Positions 25,491 through 33,948 of a stretch of 62,725 nt of DNA are shown one piece after another. Source of the DNA: an uncultured Bacteroidia bacterium (lineage in GTDB: Bacteria; Bacteroidota; Bacteroidia; NS11-12g; UBA955); NCBI GenBank assembly GCA_943789135.1, contig CALSSY010000004.1:1-62725 (forward strand). The letters run 5' to 3'. Position 1 is the stretch's first letter; each line of letters opens with the position of its first letter. The notes below the pieces were generated by a model, which was not told the origin of the DNA, did not search any database, and worked only from the letters and a program-made list of their open reading frames with translations. Made by a program: the position numbers and the translations under genes.

Positions 25491-26038
25491 GATTTTTTAT
25501 CTAATAACCAAACTGCAACTTCTGATTGTGACTTCCATTCAACTTTTACAAATTGTTCGGTATTTCTACTATCAATGGAAACGCCTTTATAATCTGGCTT
25601 TATTGGAACTTCACGTTGGTGTATTCGGTCTACCATTACCATAAGTTCAATATCCGAAGGCCTTCCAAATCTCATTATTGCATCTATTGCAGCTCTGATA
25701 CTTCGCCCTGTATACAATACATCATCTATGAGAATAATTCTTAAATTTTCCGTGGAAAAATCAATCTTTGACGGTTTGGGGATATGGATACCGCCTCTAC
25801 TAATATCGTCTCTGTAGAATGTGTGATCTAAGGTCCCAAATTTTACATTAGAACCCATAATATTAACAACTTCGTTTCGTATTGCCTCGGCGAGCTCTAT
25901 CCCTCTAGGTTGTAATCCTATAATTGCTGATTTGCTTAAATCGCCGTGATTCTCAATAAGCTCTAATGCAAATCTTTTTACAATCAGGGCCGTTTTTTGG
26001 GAGTTCAAAAGAACTTTCTGTGTAGCGTTATTGTTCAT
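25487..26038 (-). CDS. pyrR: PyrR: pyrimidine operon regulator / uracil phosphoribosyltransferase
   Basis: A 183-residue type I phosphoribosyltransferase with the PRPP motif ILIDDVLYTGRSIRAA, which identifies PyrR rather than Upp. In Gram-positive bacteria PyrR binds the pyr mRNA leader to cause attenuation and has weak UPRTase activity. Here it is first of the pyrRB pair, but its start lies 11 bases inside the EVE gene, so there is no leader of its own to bind; any RNA target would have to be elsewhere. Confidence 0.92.
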   Translation of the reverse strand: MNNNATQKVLLNSQKTALIVKRFALELIENHGDLSKSAIIGLQPRGIELAEAIRNEVVNIMGSNVKFGTLDHTFYRDDISRGGIHIPKPSKIDFSTENLRIILIDDVLYTGRSIRAAIDAIMRFGRPSDIELMVMVDRIHQREVPIKPDYKGVSIDSRNTEQFVKVEWKSQSEVAVWLLDKKS

Positions 26039-26438
26039 CAGCGAGTTCTAAAATTATGTTAAATTGGGCTTCTGTAATTGCAATAACTGATAATCTTGGT
26101 TGCTTTATTAATCCCAAATCTGACAGACGATTATCACCTTTCATTTGAGCTAAACCAACTGGTTTATTGAGCTTTTTTACTGGCTTTATATCAACAACTA
26201 CCCATTGTGGATTGTCGGTGGTTGGGTCTTGATAGGCCGATTTTATTACTTCTGCGATCCCAACTACTTCTTTACCTTCATTGCTATGGTAATACAAACA
26301 CCAATCGCCTTCATTCATTTCACGCAGGTTGTTTCTTGCTTGAAAATTCCGAACACCATCCCAAAAAGTTTTTTGATCTTTTTCGAATTGCTCCCAACTG
26401 TATTTGAAAGGTTCGGATTTTAACAACCAATGCTTCAC
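26028..26438 (-). CDS. EVE domain protein (PUA-like fold)
   Basis: A 136-residue stand-alone EVE domain, a PUA/YTH-like fold thought to bind modified bases in nucleic acid. MKHWLLKSEP at the start, WDGVRNFQARNNL and the YYHSNEGKEVVGIAEV segment are the family's conserved blocks, and the aromatic pocket residues Trp and Tyr are present. It begins with GTG, 5 bases after a -7 box. It is first of a run EVE-pyrR-pyrB-asparaginase-barrel with overlaps or very short gaps, which suggests co-transcription by chance of packing rather than a shared function. Confidence 0.9.
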   Translation of the reverse strand: MKHWLLKSEPFKYSWEQFEKDQKTFWDGVRNFQARNNLREMNEGDWCLYYHSNEGKEVVGIAEVIKSAYQDPTTDNPQWVVVDIKPVKKLNKPVGLAQMKGDNRLSDLGLIKQPRLSVIAITEAQFNIILELADEQ

Positions 26439-26443
26439 ATAGG

Positions 26444-26451
26444 CAAAATAA
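26444..26451 (-). promoter_or_regulatory. -7 box for the EVE-pyrRB transcript
   Basis: Minus-strand TTATTTTG, one mismatch from TAnnTTTG, ends 5 bases before the GTG start; a TTG lies 17 bases upstream of it. Confidence 0.45.
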
Positions 26452-26559
26452 TACCAAATCCATCAAAACAAAAAACTGAAATGTAATATGGATACGCAAA
26501 AAACCAATAATTCGCACATTTTACTGATAAGAATCTTGACATTGATAATTATATTGCCT

Positions 26560-26567
26560 TATATTTG
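26560..26567 (+). promoter_or_regulatory. -7 promoter box for the LexA-like regulator
   Basis: TATATTTG, a perfect TAnnTTTG match, has TTG 21 bases upstream (26536-26538) as a -33 element and ends 17 bases before the ATG. Confidence 0.6.
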
Positions 26568-26584
26568 TTAAAAAAAAAGACAAT

Positions 26585-27403
26585 ATGTATTTAAAAGAAA
26601 ATATCAAATTACTTAGAAAAAGGCGTAAACGCAGCCAAGAAGATGTTGCTGGTAGTTTGGGCATTACTCGATCCGCTTACAATAGTTATGAAAACGGCGT
26701 AGCAGAACCTGGAATTACGGTTCTTCTAAAACTTTCAGATTTTTATCAAGTCAACATCGATAAATTACTTCGAATCGACCTATCAAATGTTGCAGAAAGT
26801 CAACTAGCGCAATTGGAAAAGGGATTTGACATGGACTTAACCGGTACACGACTTCGAGTTTTAGCGACAACAGTTGACGCACAAAACGAGGAAAACGTCG
26901 AATGGGTTCCTTTAAAAGCCAAAGCAGGATACACTACGGGGTATGCAGATCCTGAATTCATCAAAGTGCTTCCTGCATTCAATATGCCTTTCTTATCTCC
27001 CAACAAAAAGTACCGAACCTTTCCAATTTCGGGCGATAGCATGCCACCTGTATTAGACGGAGGTTTTGTAACGGGTGAATATTTGCAAGATTGGAATATG
27101 GTAAAAAATGGAAGACCTTATATAGTGGTTACACAAGACGATGGTATTGTGTTTAAAATTATTTACAATCGTATCGAAGAAGATGGCACATTCCTTTTAT
27201 GTTCAACAAATCCCATGTATCAACCCTACCCGGTTCGCGTACAAGAGATTCTTGAGATATGGAAATTCGTGCATTATATAAATCCTAAATTTGAAGAACC
27301 AAGTGCTTCCGACCAGAGCGATGTTGGACCTACTTTACGCATATTACAGAGAGAAATTGGCATGATTAAGGATAAAGTAAAGAATATAGAGGATAAAATT
27401 TAA
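26585..27403 (+). CDS. XRE-family regulator with a LexA-like S24 peptidase domain
   Basis: A 272-residue regulator. Residues 1-65 are an XRE helix-turn-helix (QEDVAGSLGITRSAYNSYENG). Residues about 105-225 are an S24/LexA-like domain: the nucleophile is Ser152 in ISGDSMPP and the general base is Lys191 in VFKIIYNR, with an Ala114-Gly115 pair in KAKAGYTTGY at the spacing of a self-cleavage site. A charged, coiled-coil-like tail (about 235-272) probably dimerises. The parts match cI/LexA-like autocleaving repressors; targets cannot be told from the window. It is divergent from the EVE gene and not part of a visible prophage. Confidence 0.88.
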   Translation: MYLKENIKLLRKRRKRSQEDVAGSLGITRSAYNSYENGVAEPGITVLLKLSDFYQVNIDKLLRIDLSNVAESQLAQLEKGFDMDLTGTRLRVLATTVDAQNEENVEWVPLKAKAGYTTGYADPEFIKVLPAFNMPFLSPNKKYRTFPISGDSMPPVLDGGFVTGEYLQDWNMVKNGRPYIVVTQDDGIVFKIIYNRIEEDGTFLLCSTNPMYQPYPVRVQEILEIWKFVHYINPKFEEPSASDQSDVGPTLRILQREIGMIKDKVKNIEDKI

Positions 27404-27436
27404 ACAATGAATTTCGTCACATAGGTGAAGCAATAG

Positions 27437-27444
27437 TATATTCG
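27437..27444 (+). promoter_or_regulatory. -7-like box for pdhA
   Basis: TATATTCG is one mismatch from TAnnTTTG and lies 26 bases before the chosen ATG at 27471. Confidence 0.35.
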
Positions 27445-27470
27445 CAGTCTCAATTCGATTGAACATAGAT

Positions 27471-28457
27471 ATGAAATTCAAAAAAGACACCTACTTGGAG
27501 TGGTACCGAATAATGATGTTGGTACGTCGTTTCGAAGAAAAGTCCGCCCAATTATACGGAAAGCAGAAGATAAAAGGTTTTTGTCATTTATATATAGGTC
27601 AAGAAGCGTTGGTCGCTGCTATGAAAACAGCGCTAACTCCAGATGATAAAGTTATTACAGCTTATCGCGACCATGGACACGCTTTAGCATTAGGAATTAC
27701 TCCCAATGAGGTAATGGCTGAATTGTATGGTAAGGCAACAGGTTGTAGCGGTGGTAAAGGCGGTAGTATGCATATGTTCTCGAAAGAACATAACTTTTTC
27801 GGAGGACATGGAATTGTAGGAGCGCAAATTCCACTAGGTGCAGGAATGGCGTTGGCGGAACAATATATGGGAACTAAAAATGTCTCCGTTTGTTATTTCG
27901 GTGATGGTGCCGTTCGTCAAGGTGCTTTGCATGAAGCTTTTAACATGGCTATGTTATGGAAACTACCCGTAGTGTTTATCTGCGAAAACAACGAATATGC
28001 AATGGGTACTAGTGTTTCACGTACCACAAACATGTTGGATATATACAAAATCGGTCAAGCATATGACATGCCTAGCTACCAGGTAGATGGTATGAAATGT
28101 GAAACTGTGCACGAAGCGATGTTCAACGCAGCAGAAGAAGCGCGCAAAGGAAATGGACCCACATTCCTAGAGATCAAAACGTATCGTTACAGAGGCCATA
28201 GTATGAGTGACCCTGCTAGTTACCGTACTAAAGAGGAACTCGCGGAATACAAAGAGAAAGATCCAATTGAAACCACGAAAGCGACTATACTCAAGCTTAA
28301 ATATGCAACTGAGGCAGAATTAGACGCAATGGAAGAAGAAATTATCAAGCAAGTGGAAGAAAGCGTAACTTTCGCAGAAGAATCACCTTTACCAGATCCA
28401 GCTTTGCTTTTTAGAGATGTTTATGTAGAAGACGATTATCCATACTTAATGGATTGA
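27471..28457 (+). CDS. pdhA: Pyruvate dehydrogenase E1 component subunit alpha
   Basis: A 328-residue thiamine diphosphate enzyme subunit that decarboxylates pyruvate for the E2 lipoyl domain. The ThDP/Mg motif is GDGAVRQGALHEAFNMAMLWKLPVVFICENN split across the region near 145-175, and the phosphorylation-loop-like YRGHSMSDPASYR is intact. I chose the ATG at 27471 over a TTG at 27459, since homologues begin with a short lysine-rich lead. E1 beta and the E2/E3 genes are not next to it; the following gene is a TPR protein, so the complex is encoded in pieces. Confidence 0.93.
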   Translation: MKFKKDTYLEWYRIMMLVRRFEEKSAQLYGKQKIKGFCHLYIGQEALVAAMKTALTPDDKVITAYRDHGHALALGITPNEVMAELYGKATGCSGGKGGSMHMFSKEHNFFGGHGIVGAQIPLGAGMALAEQYMGTKNVSVCYFGDGAVRQGALHEAFNMAMLWKLPVVFICENNEYAMGTSVSRTTNMLDIYKIGQAYDMPSYQVDGMKCETVHEAMFNAAEEARKGNGPTFLEIKTYRYRGHSMSDPASYRTKEELAEYKEKDPIETTKATILKLKYATEAELDAMEEEIIKQVEESVTFAEESPLPDPALLFRDVYVEDDYPYLMD

Positions 28458-28485
28458 TATCAATAAAAAAACAAAGGACTTTTAC

Positions 28486-28493
28486 TATATTCG
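28486..28493 (+). promoter_or_regulatory. -7-like box for the TPR-ribH unit
   Basis: TATATTCG, the same one-mismatch box seen before pdhA, ends 12 bases before the ATG at 28506. Confidence 0.4.
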
Positions 28494-28505
28494 CCCCCTC
28501 AAATT

Positions 28506-29183
28506 ATGGACAATCAAGACGCTTTATCACAATTTAAAGAAAAGTTCTCTTCTTTTTACCAAACTAATAAGAAGAGTATAGCTATCGTTTCAGCTGTAGT
28601 TATTGCTGGTGTTGCTGGCGGTTATTATTGGGCTAATGAATACATCCCTGCTCAAGAATCTAAGGCTGCTAAAGCTTTGGCGCCAATGCACTATTACTTC
28701 AAAAACGATTCGATGGAAATCGTAATCAACGGTGATAAAACCCTTAAACTCAAATCAGCCAAATCTGTCGCCGATGAATATGCGTCCACTTCAAAAGGTA
28801 AGGAAGCCGCACTCATGGTAAGTATTGCATACATGCGTACAAAAAAATATGAGGAAGCACTTGTCTATTTGGACAAAACTGAAGCCAATGATAAAATTTT
28901 AGCAGGTTCAATTTTGAATATGAAGGCTGTATGTTATTCTAACTTAGGCGAAACTGAGAAGGCTGCTTCTTATTTTGCAAAAGCCGGTGACATTGCTGAA
29001 AACGAATTCTCTGCTGAATATTATAAGCGTGCGGGTATTCATTATGAAACTGCAGAAAATTATGAAAAGGCCTTAAAATACTATCAAATTATTGCAGACA
29101 AATACCCTACATCGGGTGTTGGTACTGACATTAACAAGTATGTATATAAGATGAAGGCCAAATTGGGTGATTACAATCCATAA
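28506..29183 (+). CDS. Membrane-anchored tetratricopeptide repeat protein
   Basis: A 225-residue protein with a cytoplasmic N-terminal stretch, one TM helix (about residues 24-45, IAIVSAVVIAGVAGGYYW), and about four TPR-like helix pairs from residue 95 on (AALMVSIAYMRTKKYEEALVYLDK, and further repeats at NMKAVCYSNLGETEKAASYF and AGIHYETAENYEKALKYY). The layout resembles YfgM/Tol-Pal-type scaffolds, with the TPR region outside the membrane. Function unknown. It stands 12 bases before ribH and is probably co-transcribed with it. Confidence 0.82.
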   Translation: MDNQDALSQFKEKFSSFYQTNKKSIAIVSAVVIAGVAGGYYWANEYIPAQESKAAKALAPMHYYFKNDSMEIVINGDKTLKLKSAKSVADEYASTSKGKEAALMVSIAYMRTKKYEEALVYLDKTEANDKILAGSILNMKAVCYSNLGETEKAASYFAKAGDIAENEFSAEYYKRAGIHYETAENYEKALKYYQIIADKYPTSGVGTDINKYVYKMKAKLGDYNP

Positions 29184-29195
29184 GCCTTAGATTCA

Positions 29196-29678
29196 GTGTC
29201 AGACGCGGTTTTCAAATACGACTTTTCCCCACATAAATTTTTACTGTCAAATCTCAAGATTGGTATTGTAACAGCCATGTGGAATGCAGACATTACCTCT
29301 GAGTTGACTACTGGAGCCTATCAAAAGCTTATCGAATTAGGTGTAAAACCCCATAACATTACTAAAATAGACGTTGCCGGTGCTTTTGAACTACCTTTAG
29401 GTGCTTCACAACTTATCAATATCTCTCGCTGTGATGGCGTAGTTGCATTAGGCTGCGTGATAAAAGGAGATACACCTCACTTTGACTATGTTTGCGATGG
29501 AGCAACGCAAGGAATCATGTCTGTTATGCTCAATTCTCAGAAACCCATTGGTTTTGGCTTAATAACTACTTTAAATCACGAGCAAGCATTAGAAAGAACT
29601 GGTGGTGTGCATGGACACAAAGGAATTGAAGCGGTTGAAACTGTACTTCAACAATTGATTGAATATCAAAATTTATAA
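29196..29678 (+). CDS. ribH: 6,7-dimethyl-8-ribityllumazine synthase
   Basis: RibH makes the riboflavin precursor from 5-amino-6-ribitylaminouracil and dihydroxybutanone phosphate and normally forms hollow 60-mers or pentamers. The 160-residue protein has the DVAGAFELPLGA binding loop, ALGCVIKGDTPHFDYVC with the catalytic His, and FGLITTLNHEQALER. It starts with GTG. Other rib genes are not in the window. Confidence 0.95.
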   Translation: MSDAVFKYDFSPHKFLLSNLKIGIVTAMWNADITSELTTGAYQKLIELGVKPHNITKIDVAGAFELPLGASQLINISRCDGVVALGCVIKGDTPHFDYVCDGATQGIMSVMLNSQKPIGFGLITTLNHEQALERTGGVHGHKGIEAVETVLQQLIEYQNL

Positions 29679-29707
29679 TATATATATCATTAGAATTGCC
29701 CAACGAA

Positions 29708-31507
29708 ATGAATTCGCAATCTGAAAATTACAACGAGCAGTTAAATCTTGCTGAAAACTTGATCAACCAACAAGAGGAAGATCAAAGCAATCGCGATAAA
29801 TTCAGCCGATTAACGAAAGAAGAGATTATTGAGGCCGCGGAAAGCTTGATCCAGACTGCGGATGTTAAAAGTGCCTATGAAAATTTACTTCTTTTAAAGG
29901 AAATTTATGAAAAGCACAGTGCGGACGAAAAACCAGCTCAAATTCAAGAATGGATTGCAGCGGGAAATGACCCGAAAGATTTTGTCCCTTCTAATGATGA
30001 ATTAAAGTCCAAACTACACGATATATTCAATCGCTTTCACAAACTGAGAGAAGATGAAAAGAAAAGAGCAGAGGAAGAAAAACTTGCCAATCTAAAAGAA
30101 AAACAGGCTATTCTCGAAAAGATTAAAGCACTTGTAGATACTGAGGAAACTGAGAATACCCTATCCGAATTGAGAGAATTGATGCGGAGCTGGAAAGAAG
30201 TACGCACAATTCCCAAAGAATACCACGATGCGTTAGCATCTGAATATCGTTTGTTGATAGAAAAATATTACGATAACCTTTCCATATTTAATGAGTTAAA
30301 AGATTTAGATCGTGAAAAAAACCTTGAAATCAAGATCGAACTCATTAAAAAGGTAGAAGTTTTGAAAGAAGAATCTTCTATGCGTAAGGCCATTGTCACG
30401 CTTAACAAATACCACGAGGATTGGAAAAATGCCGGACCTGTGCGAAGAGAAATTTCTGAAGAAATTTGGACTCGTTTCAAGGCTGCTAGTGATTTAATAA
30501 TAGACCGAATTAAACAACAGAGAGCTGAATTAGACGCCAAAAGACACGTTAATCTAGAAAAGAAGATGCTTTTGGTGGAAAAAAGTGAAACGGCTATTAC
30601 CGCGCTTCCAGAGAATACAAGCGATTGGCAGAAATTGGGTAAGGAACTCGATTCATACTTTGAAGAATGGAAAAAAATCGGCCCAGTTCCCGCTCAAAAT
30701 AACGAAGAAATTTGGGCTCGTTTTCAAGGAGTTAGAAATACCTACTACACTGCAAGAAAAGGCTTTTTTAAAGATCTAAATAAAAACAAAGTAGACAATC
30801 TCAAGTTAAAAGAAGAGCTGTGTGTAAAAGCTGAAGCACTTAAAGATTCCGAAGAATTTATGAAAACTTCTGAAAAACTTAAGGAGCTTCAAGAACAATG
30901 GAAGAAAATCGGCCCAGTTCCAGATGAACACAACCAACCTATTTGGAATCGTTTTAGAGCTGCCTTTGATTATTTCTTTGAAAGACGTAATACTTTTTTT
31001 GATGAAAGAAAGAAACAAGAAAGTGGTGCAGTTCAAGCTAGAGAAGCCATAATCACGATATTGCAAGAGTTAAGTATCGAAGGAGCAGAAGTAAGTTTTG
31101 AAAAACTAAAAGCCATTCAGAACGATTGGAATAATTCAGGATTTGTTTCAGGTAAAAGATTCCATTCTCTAAATAATAAATATCAAAAAATTATCGATCC
31201 GCTTTTCCAAAAACTTAGAGAAGAGAATAAGCAAGATCGCGTGAAAAACGTTAAAAATTACGTTGAAGGCATGAAGAACTCTGCCGACGGTCAATCTAAA
31301 CTTAAATTTGAAGAGCGTAAACTTCGTGATTTAATCAAAAAGATTGAAGATGAAATTTCAACGATTGACAATAATAAAAGCTTTTTTCAATTATCAAAAA
31401 ATGCAGATTCTGTATTAAAGCAGTTTGATGAAAAAATAAGAAAGCTACAAGATCAAAAAGATCGATTATTGGCGGAATTGAATGTATATAAACAGAGTAA
31501 ATCGTAA
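29708..31507 (+). CDS. DUF349 repeat protein
   Basis: A highly charged, helical protein of 599 residues with about five DUF349 units. Each contains the W-K-x-G/I-P-V pattern, for example SWKEVRTIPKEYHD, DWKNAGPVRREISE, EWKKIGPVPAQNNEE, QWKKIGPVPDEHNQ and DWNNSGFVSGKRF, followed by an aromatic WxRF segment. Long heptad stretches between units predict coiled coils. The family has no firm role. I chose the ATG at 29708 over a TTG at 29696. The next gene begins right after its stop, so it is likely part of one transcript with the following genes. Confidence 0.88.
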   Translation: MNSQSENYNEQLNLAENLINQQEEDQSNRDKFSRLTKEEIIEAAESLIQTADVKSAYENLLLLKEIYEKHSADEKPAQIQEWIAAGNDPKDFVPSNDELKSKLHDIFNRFHKLREDEKKRAEEEKLANLKEKQAILEKIKALVDTEETENTLSELRELMRSWKEVRTIPKEYHDALASEYRLLIEKYYDNLSIFNELKDLDREKNLEIKIELIKKVEVLKEESSMRKAIVTLNKYHEDWKNAGPVRREISEEIWTRFKAASDLIIDRIKQQRAELDAKRHVNLEKKMLLVEKSETAITALPENTSDWQKLGKELDSYFEEWKKIGPVPAQNNEEIWARFQGVRNTYYTARKGFFKDLNKNKVDNLKLKEELCVKAEALKDSEEFMKTSEKLKELQEQWKKIGPVPDEHNQPIWNRFRAAFDYFFERRNTFFDERKKQESGAVQAREAIITILQELSIEGAEVSFEKLKAIQNDWNNSGFVSGKRFHSLNNKYQKIIDPLFQKLREENKQDRVKNVKNYVEGMKNSADGQSKLKFEERKLRDLIKKIEDEISTIDNNKSFFQLSKNADSVLKQFDEKIRKLQDQKDRLLAELNVYKQSKS

Positions 31508-32248
31508 ATGCTCCGCACCTTTACTCGTATCATAGATTATATCGGGTATTTATTTGGTGGCACCGATTTACATGGGATACACTCCCCTTTTATTTATGCA
31601 CTTTCCGAGTTTTCTTTATATCATAAAGGCGACAAACGTATTGAATCCATAGAGTTTCAACGTACTCAAATGCTAAAAAGCAAGGGTTTCCTACTGGGTC
31701 ATTCCCTACCTGATTTTGTTGATAGATATACACTTCCTGCAAAACATTGTTTTGCTTTAACTCGTTTAATCGAATTTTTAGATGTTCGTTCTATTTTCGA
31801 ATATGGGAAAACAACAGGTATCGAAACCAATTACGCCCTATTTTCACCGTTGATTAAAGCAAAACGGTCTATTACCTACAAATATGAGTTTCCCGATGAA
31901 AACAAACTAAAAATCAGCACAAACGAGCAATGGCTTGAAAACTATGCTCTAGAGATGTCAAATATTATATGGAATAATTCTGAATCCGAAAGTCCATGGG
32001 AAATTCACATTGTGCATTTAACGGAAGATGCAGATTTAATTTGGTCGTTTTGGGAGCAAAAACAAGATATATTCCATAATCACACCATCGTAGTATTCAC
32101 GAATATCCGATATAGCGATGATCACTTTTTAAAATGGAAACAGATCACGCATCAACCTAGTGTGAGTGTTGACTTAGATTTATTCCGCATGGGAATCTTG
32201 TTTTTCAGAAAAGAACAGCCAAAAGAATCATTTTTATTACGATATTAG
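31508..32248 (+). CDS. SAM-methyltransferase-like protein with degenerate cofactor motif
   Basis: A 246-residue protein. Its opening DLHGIHSPFIYAL and its end IRYSDDHFLKWKQI to LFFRKEQPKESFLLRY match a Bacteroidota family annotated as class I SAM-dependent methyltransferases. The usual SAM loop (E-x-G-x-G-x-G) is replaced by IFEYGKTTGIETNY at about residues 96-109, so cofactor binding is doubtful. No substrate can be inferred. The start codon abuts the DUF349 stop, and a thioesterase gene follows after 7 bases. Confidence 0.6.
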   Translation: MLRTFTRIIDYIGYLFGGTDLHGIHSPFIYALSEFSLYHKGDKRIESIEFQRTQMLKSKGFLLGHSLPDFVDRYTLPAKHCFALTRLIEFLDVRSIFEYGKTTGIETNYALFSPLIKAKRSITYKYEFPDENKLKISTNEQWLENYALEMSNIIWNNSESESPWEIHIVHLTEDADLIWSFWEQKQDIFHNHTIVVFTNIRYSDDHFLKWKQITHQPSVSVDLDLFRMGILFFRKEQPKESFLLRY

Positions 32249-32255
32249 TCCTATT

Positions 32256-32648
32256 ATGGAATGGACACATAAAATTAGAGTGCGTTATGCTGAATGCGAC
32301 CGTATGGGGTTCGTGCATCATTCCGTATATGCACTATATTTTGAAGAAGCGAGAACCGAAATTCTTCGTCAAGCAGGTATAACCTACAAAGAAATGGAGG
32401 ATGAAGGTATCATTATGCCCGTGCGTTCCATGAGTATGACATTTAAAAAAGCCGGAAAGTACGATGATTTATTGACCATCCACGTGCGAATAGAGGGTGC
32501 TGTCGAAGTTAGAGCCCATTTTCATTATGACGTATATAACCAGAATGAAGAATTAATTTGTACTGGATATACAGAAATGTTCTTTGTGAATAAAGACTCA
32601 ATGAGACCCCTTAAATTACCCGAAAAATACAAAAAACACATGCAATAA
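32256..32648 (+). CDS. Acyl-CoA thioesterase, 4-hydroxybenzoyl-CoA thioesterase family
   Basis: A 130-residue single hotdog domain of the YbgC/4HBT family. RVRYAECDRMGFVHHSVYALYFEEARTE holds the catalytic Asp and the conserved YxxYFExAR helix. It hydrolyses acyl-CoA or acyl-ACP thioesters; the chain specificity cannot be told from the sequence. It overlaps the next gene by 1 base (TAATG). Confidence 0.88.
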   Translation: MEWTHKIRVRYAECDRMGFVHHSVYALYFEEARTEILRQAGITYKEMEDEGIIMPVRSMSMTFKKAGKYDDLLTIHVRIEGAVEVRAHFHYDVYNQNEELICTGYTEMFFVNKDSMRPLKLPEKYKKHMQ

Positions 32649-33655
32649 TGCCTCGGTATTATCGTCCATATAACAAACATTTTGGCAAAAAAGACAAGCC
32701 AGAAGAAGAGACTAACAAAGACATCCCAGAAGCTTTAGAGAATCCTATAGCGGCAAAAGTAAGAATCTACTTAGAGTCAAAAACTTTCAAAGGCCTAAAG
32801 GGGCATAGTCTATACGATGTAGGTCGGTATTTCTTGCGGTCCCTATTTATGGAAAATTTAAGTGTTCGGGCATCGTCGCTGAGTTTTAATTTTTTCTTGG
32901 CTCTTTTTCCGGCATTGATTTTCTTACTTACACTTATAGCATACTTGCCATACGATGGTTTAAAAACCCAATTAATGGAACAATTATCCATGATTTTGCC
33001 CGAACGCTCGTACAAAGAAATTGCTGAAACCATTTCCGAAATCCTTAATAAACAAAATTCAAGCTTATTATCTTTTGGTTTTGTATTTACTATTTATTTC
33101 GCTTCGAATGCTTTTCATCTATTAATAAGCAGCTTCAATAAACGGTTGGTCGCCTCTACCCTTGTTAAGCAGAATTGGCTGGTGATCCGGGGGAAAGCCG
33201 TATTTCTCACAGCACTCCAAACGGCATTAATCATAATATTTCTATCTTTAGTGACTTGGGCGTATCAAATTGAATCCTACATGGAAATTAATAACTGGCC
33301 TTTAATTTCCGTTTATAATTTTTTTGTAGAATTACTTAAATACCTTCTCATGATGGGATTGTTTCTATTAGCTATTTCTAGCCTGTATTATTTTGCACCT
33401 TCTAAAACCAACAAATGGCAATTTTTCACAATTGGATCTTTTTTGGCGAGTGCTTTATCGATAATTGCAACTTTTGGCTTCACCTTGTACGTAAATAACT
33501 TTGACAGTTATAACAAGATTTATGGATCAATCGGCGCCATTTTGGCGTTGATGGTGTTGATCTATATCAACGTACTACTTGTGATAATTGGATTTGAACT
33601 TAATACGAGTATAGATAAAGCTGAAATTCGCTCGGCAAGGATGCAAAACTCCTAA
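32648..33655 (+). CDS. YihY/virulence factor BrkB family membrane protein
   Basis: A 335-residue inner-membrane protein with six predicted TM helices and an N-terminal charged cytoplasmic lead of about 60 residues. RASSLSFNFFLALFPALIFLLTLIAYLP is split over the first TM and matches the YihY pattern, and KIYGSIGAILALMVLIYI is the conserved penultimate helix. The family was misnamed RNase BN; its function is uncertain. Its last 4 bases overlap the convergent DUF721 gene. Confidence 0.9.
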   Translation: MPRYYRPYNKHFGKKDKPEEETNKDIPEALENPIAAKVRIYLESKTFKGLKGHSLYDVGRYFLRSLFMENLSVRASSLSFNFFLALFPALIFLLTLIAYLPYDGLKTQLMEQLSMILPERSYKEIAETISEILNKQNSSLLSFGFVFTIYFASNAFHLLISSFNKRLVASTLVKQNWLVIRGKAVFLTALQTALIIIFLSLVTWAYQIESYMEINNWPLISVYNFFVELLKYLLMMGLFLLAISSLYYFAPSKTNKWQFFTIGSFLASALSIIATFGFTLYVNNFDSYNKIYGSIGAILALMVLIYINVLLVIIGFELNTSIDKAEIRSARMQNS

Positions 33656-33948
33656 GAGCTCACAAATATTTTCTCCAAAACCACTTCACCGTAAAATTCA
33701 TTGATTTTACCTATAACCAAGTGACGTTGTAAGTAAATTTCATTCTTCAAAGGAGGATTATCCACCTTTATGTATAGGGTTTTGTCTTTTATTTTAATCT
33801 CTGAAGTATGCTTCTTAATCATTGGACCAAATATCTCAAGCCAATCCTGCTGGATTTTGGTTTCAAGCGCTTTTGCATCCAAACGATAACGTTTGTACAT
33901 CTGTTGAAGTACCGAAGTAATTGAAATATCCTTATCCTTTTGCCTCAT
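33652..33948 (-). CDS. DUF721 / DciA-like protein
   Basis: A 98-residue basic protein with the DUF721 pattern: an N-terminal helix pair (ITSVLQQMYKRYRLDAKALETKIQQDWLEIFG, here read in parts), then GPMIKKHTSEIKIKDKTLYIKVDNPPLKNEI. In other bacteria DUF721 proteins include DciA, which loads the replicative helicase. Position at the end of an APC permease gene with a 17-base overlap tells nothing about function. Confidence 0.75.
   Translation of the reverse strand: MRQKDKDISITSVLQQMYKRYRLDAKALETKIQQDWLEIFGPMIKKHTSEIKIKDKTLYIKVDNPPLKNEIYLQRHLVIGKINEFYGEVVLEKIFVSS

Noticed and set aside
29708..31507. DNA direct repeats in the DUF349 gene
   Set aside because: Repeated W-K-x-G-P-V segments are protein-level repeats with diverged codons.
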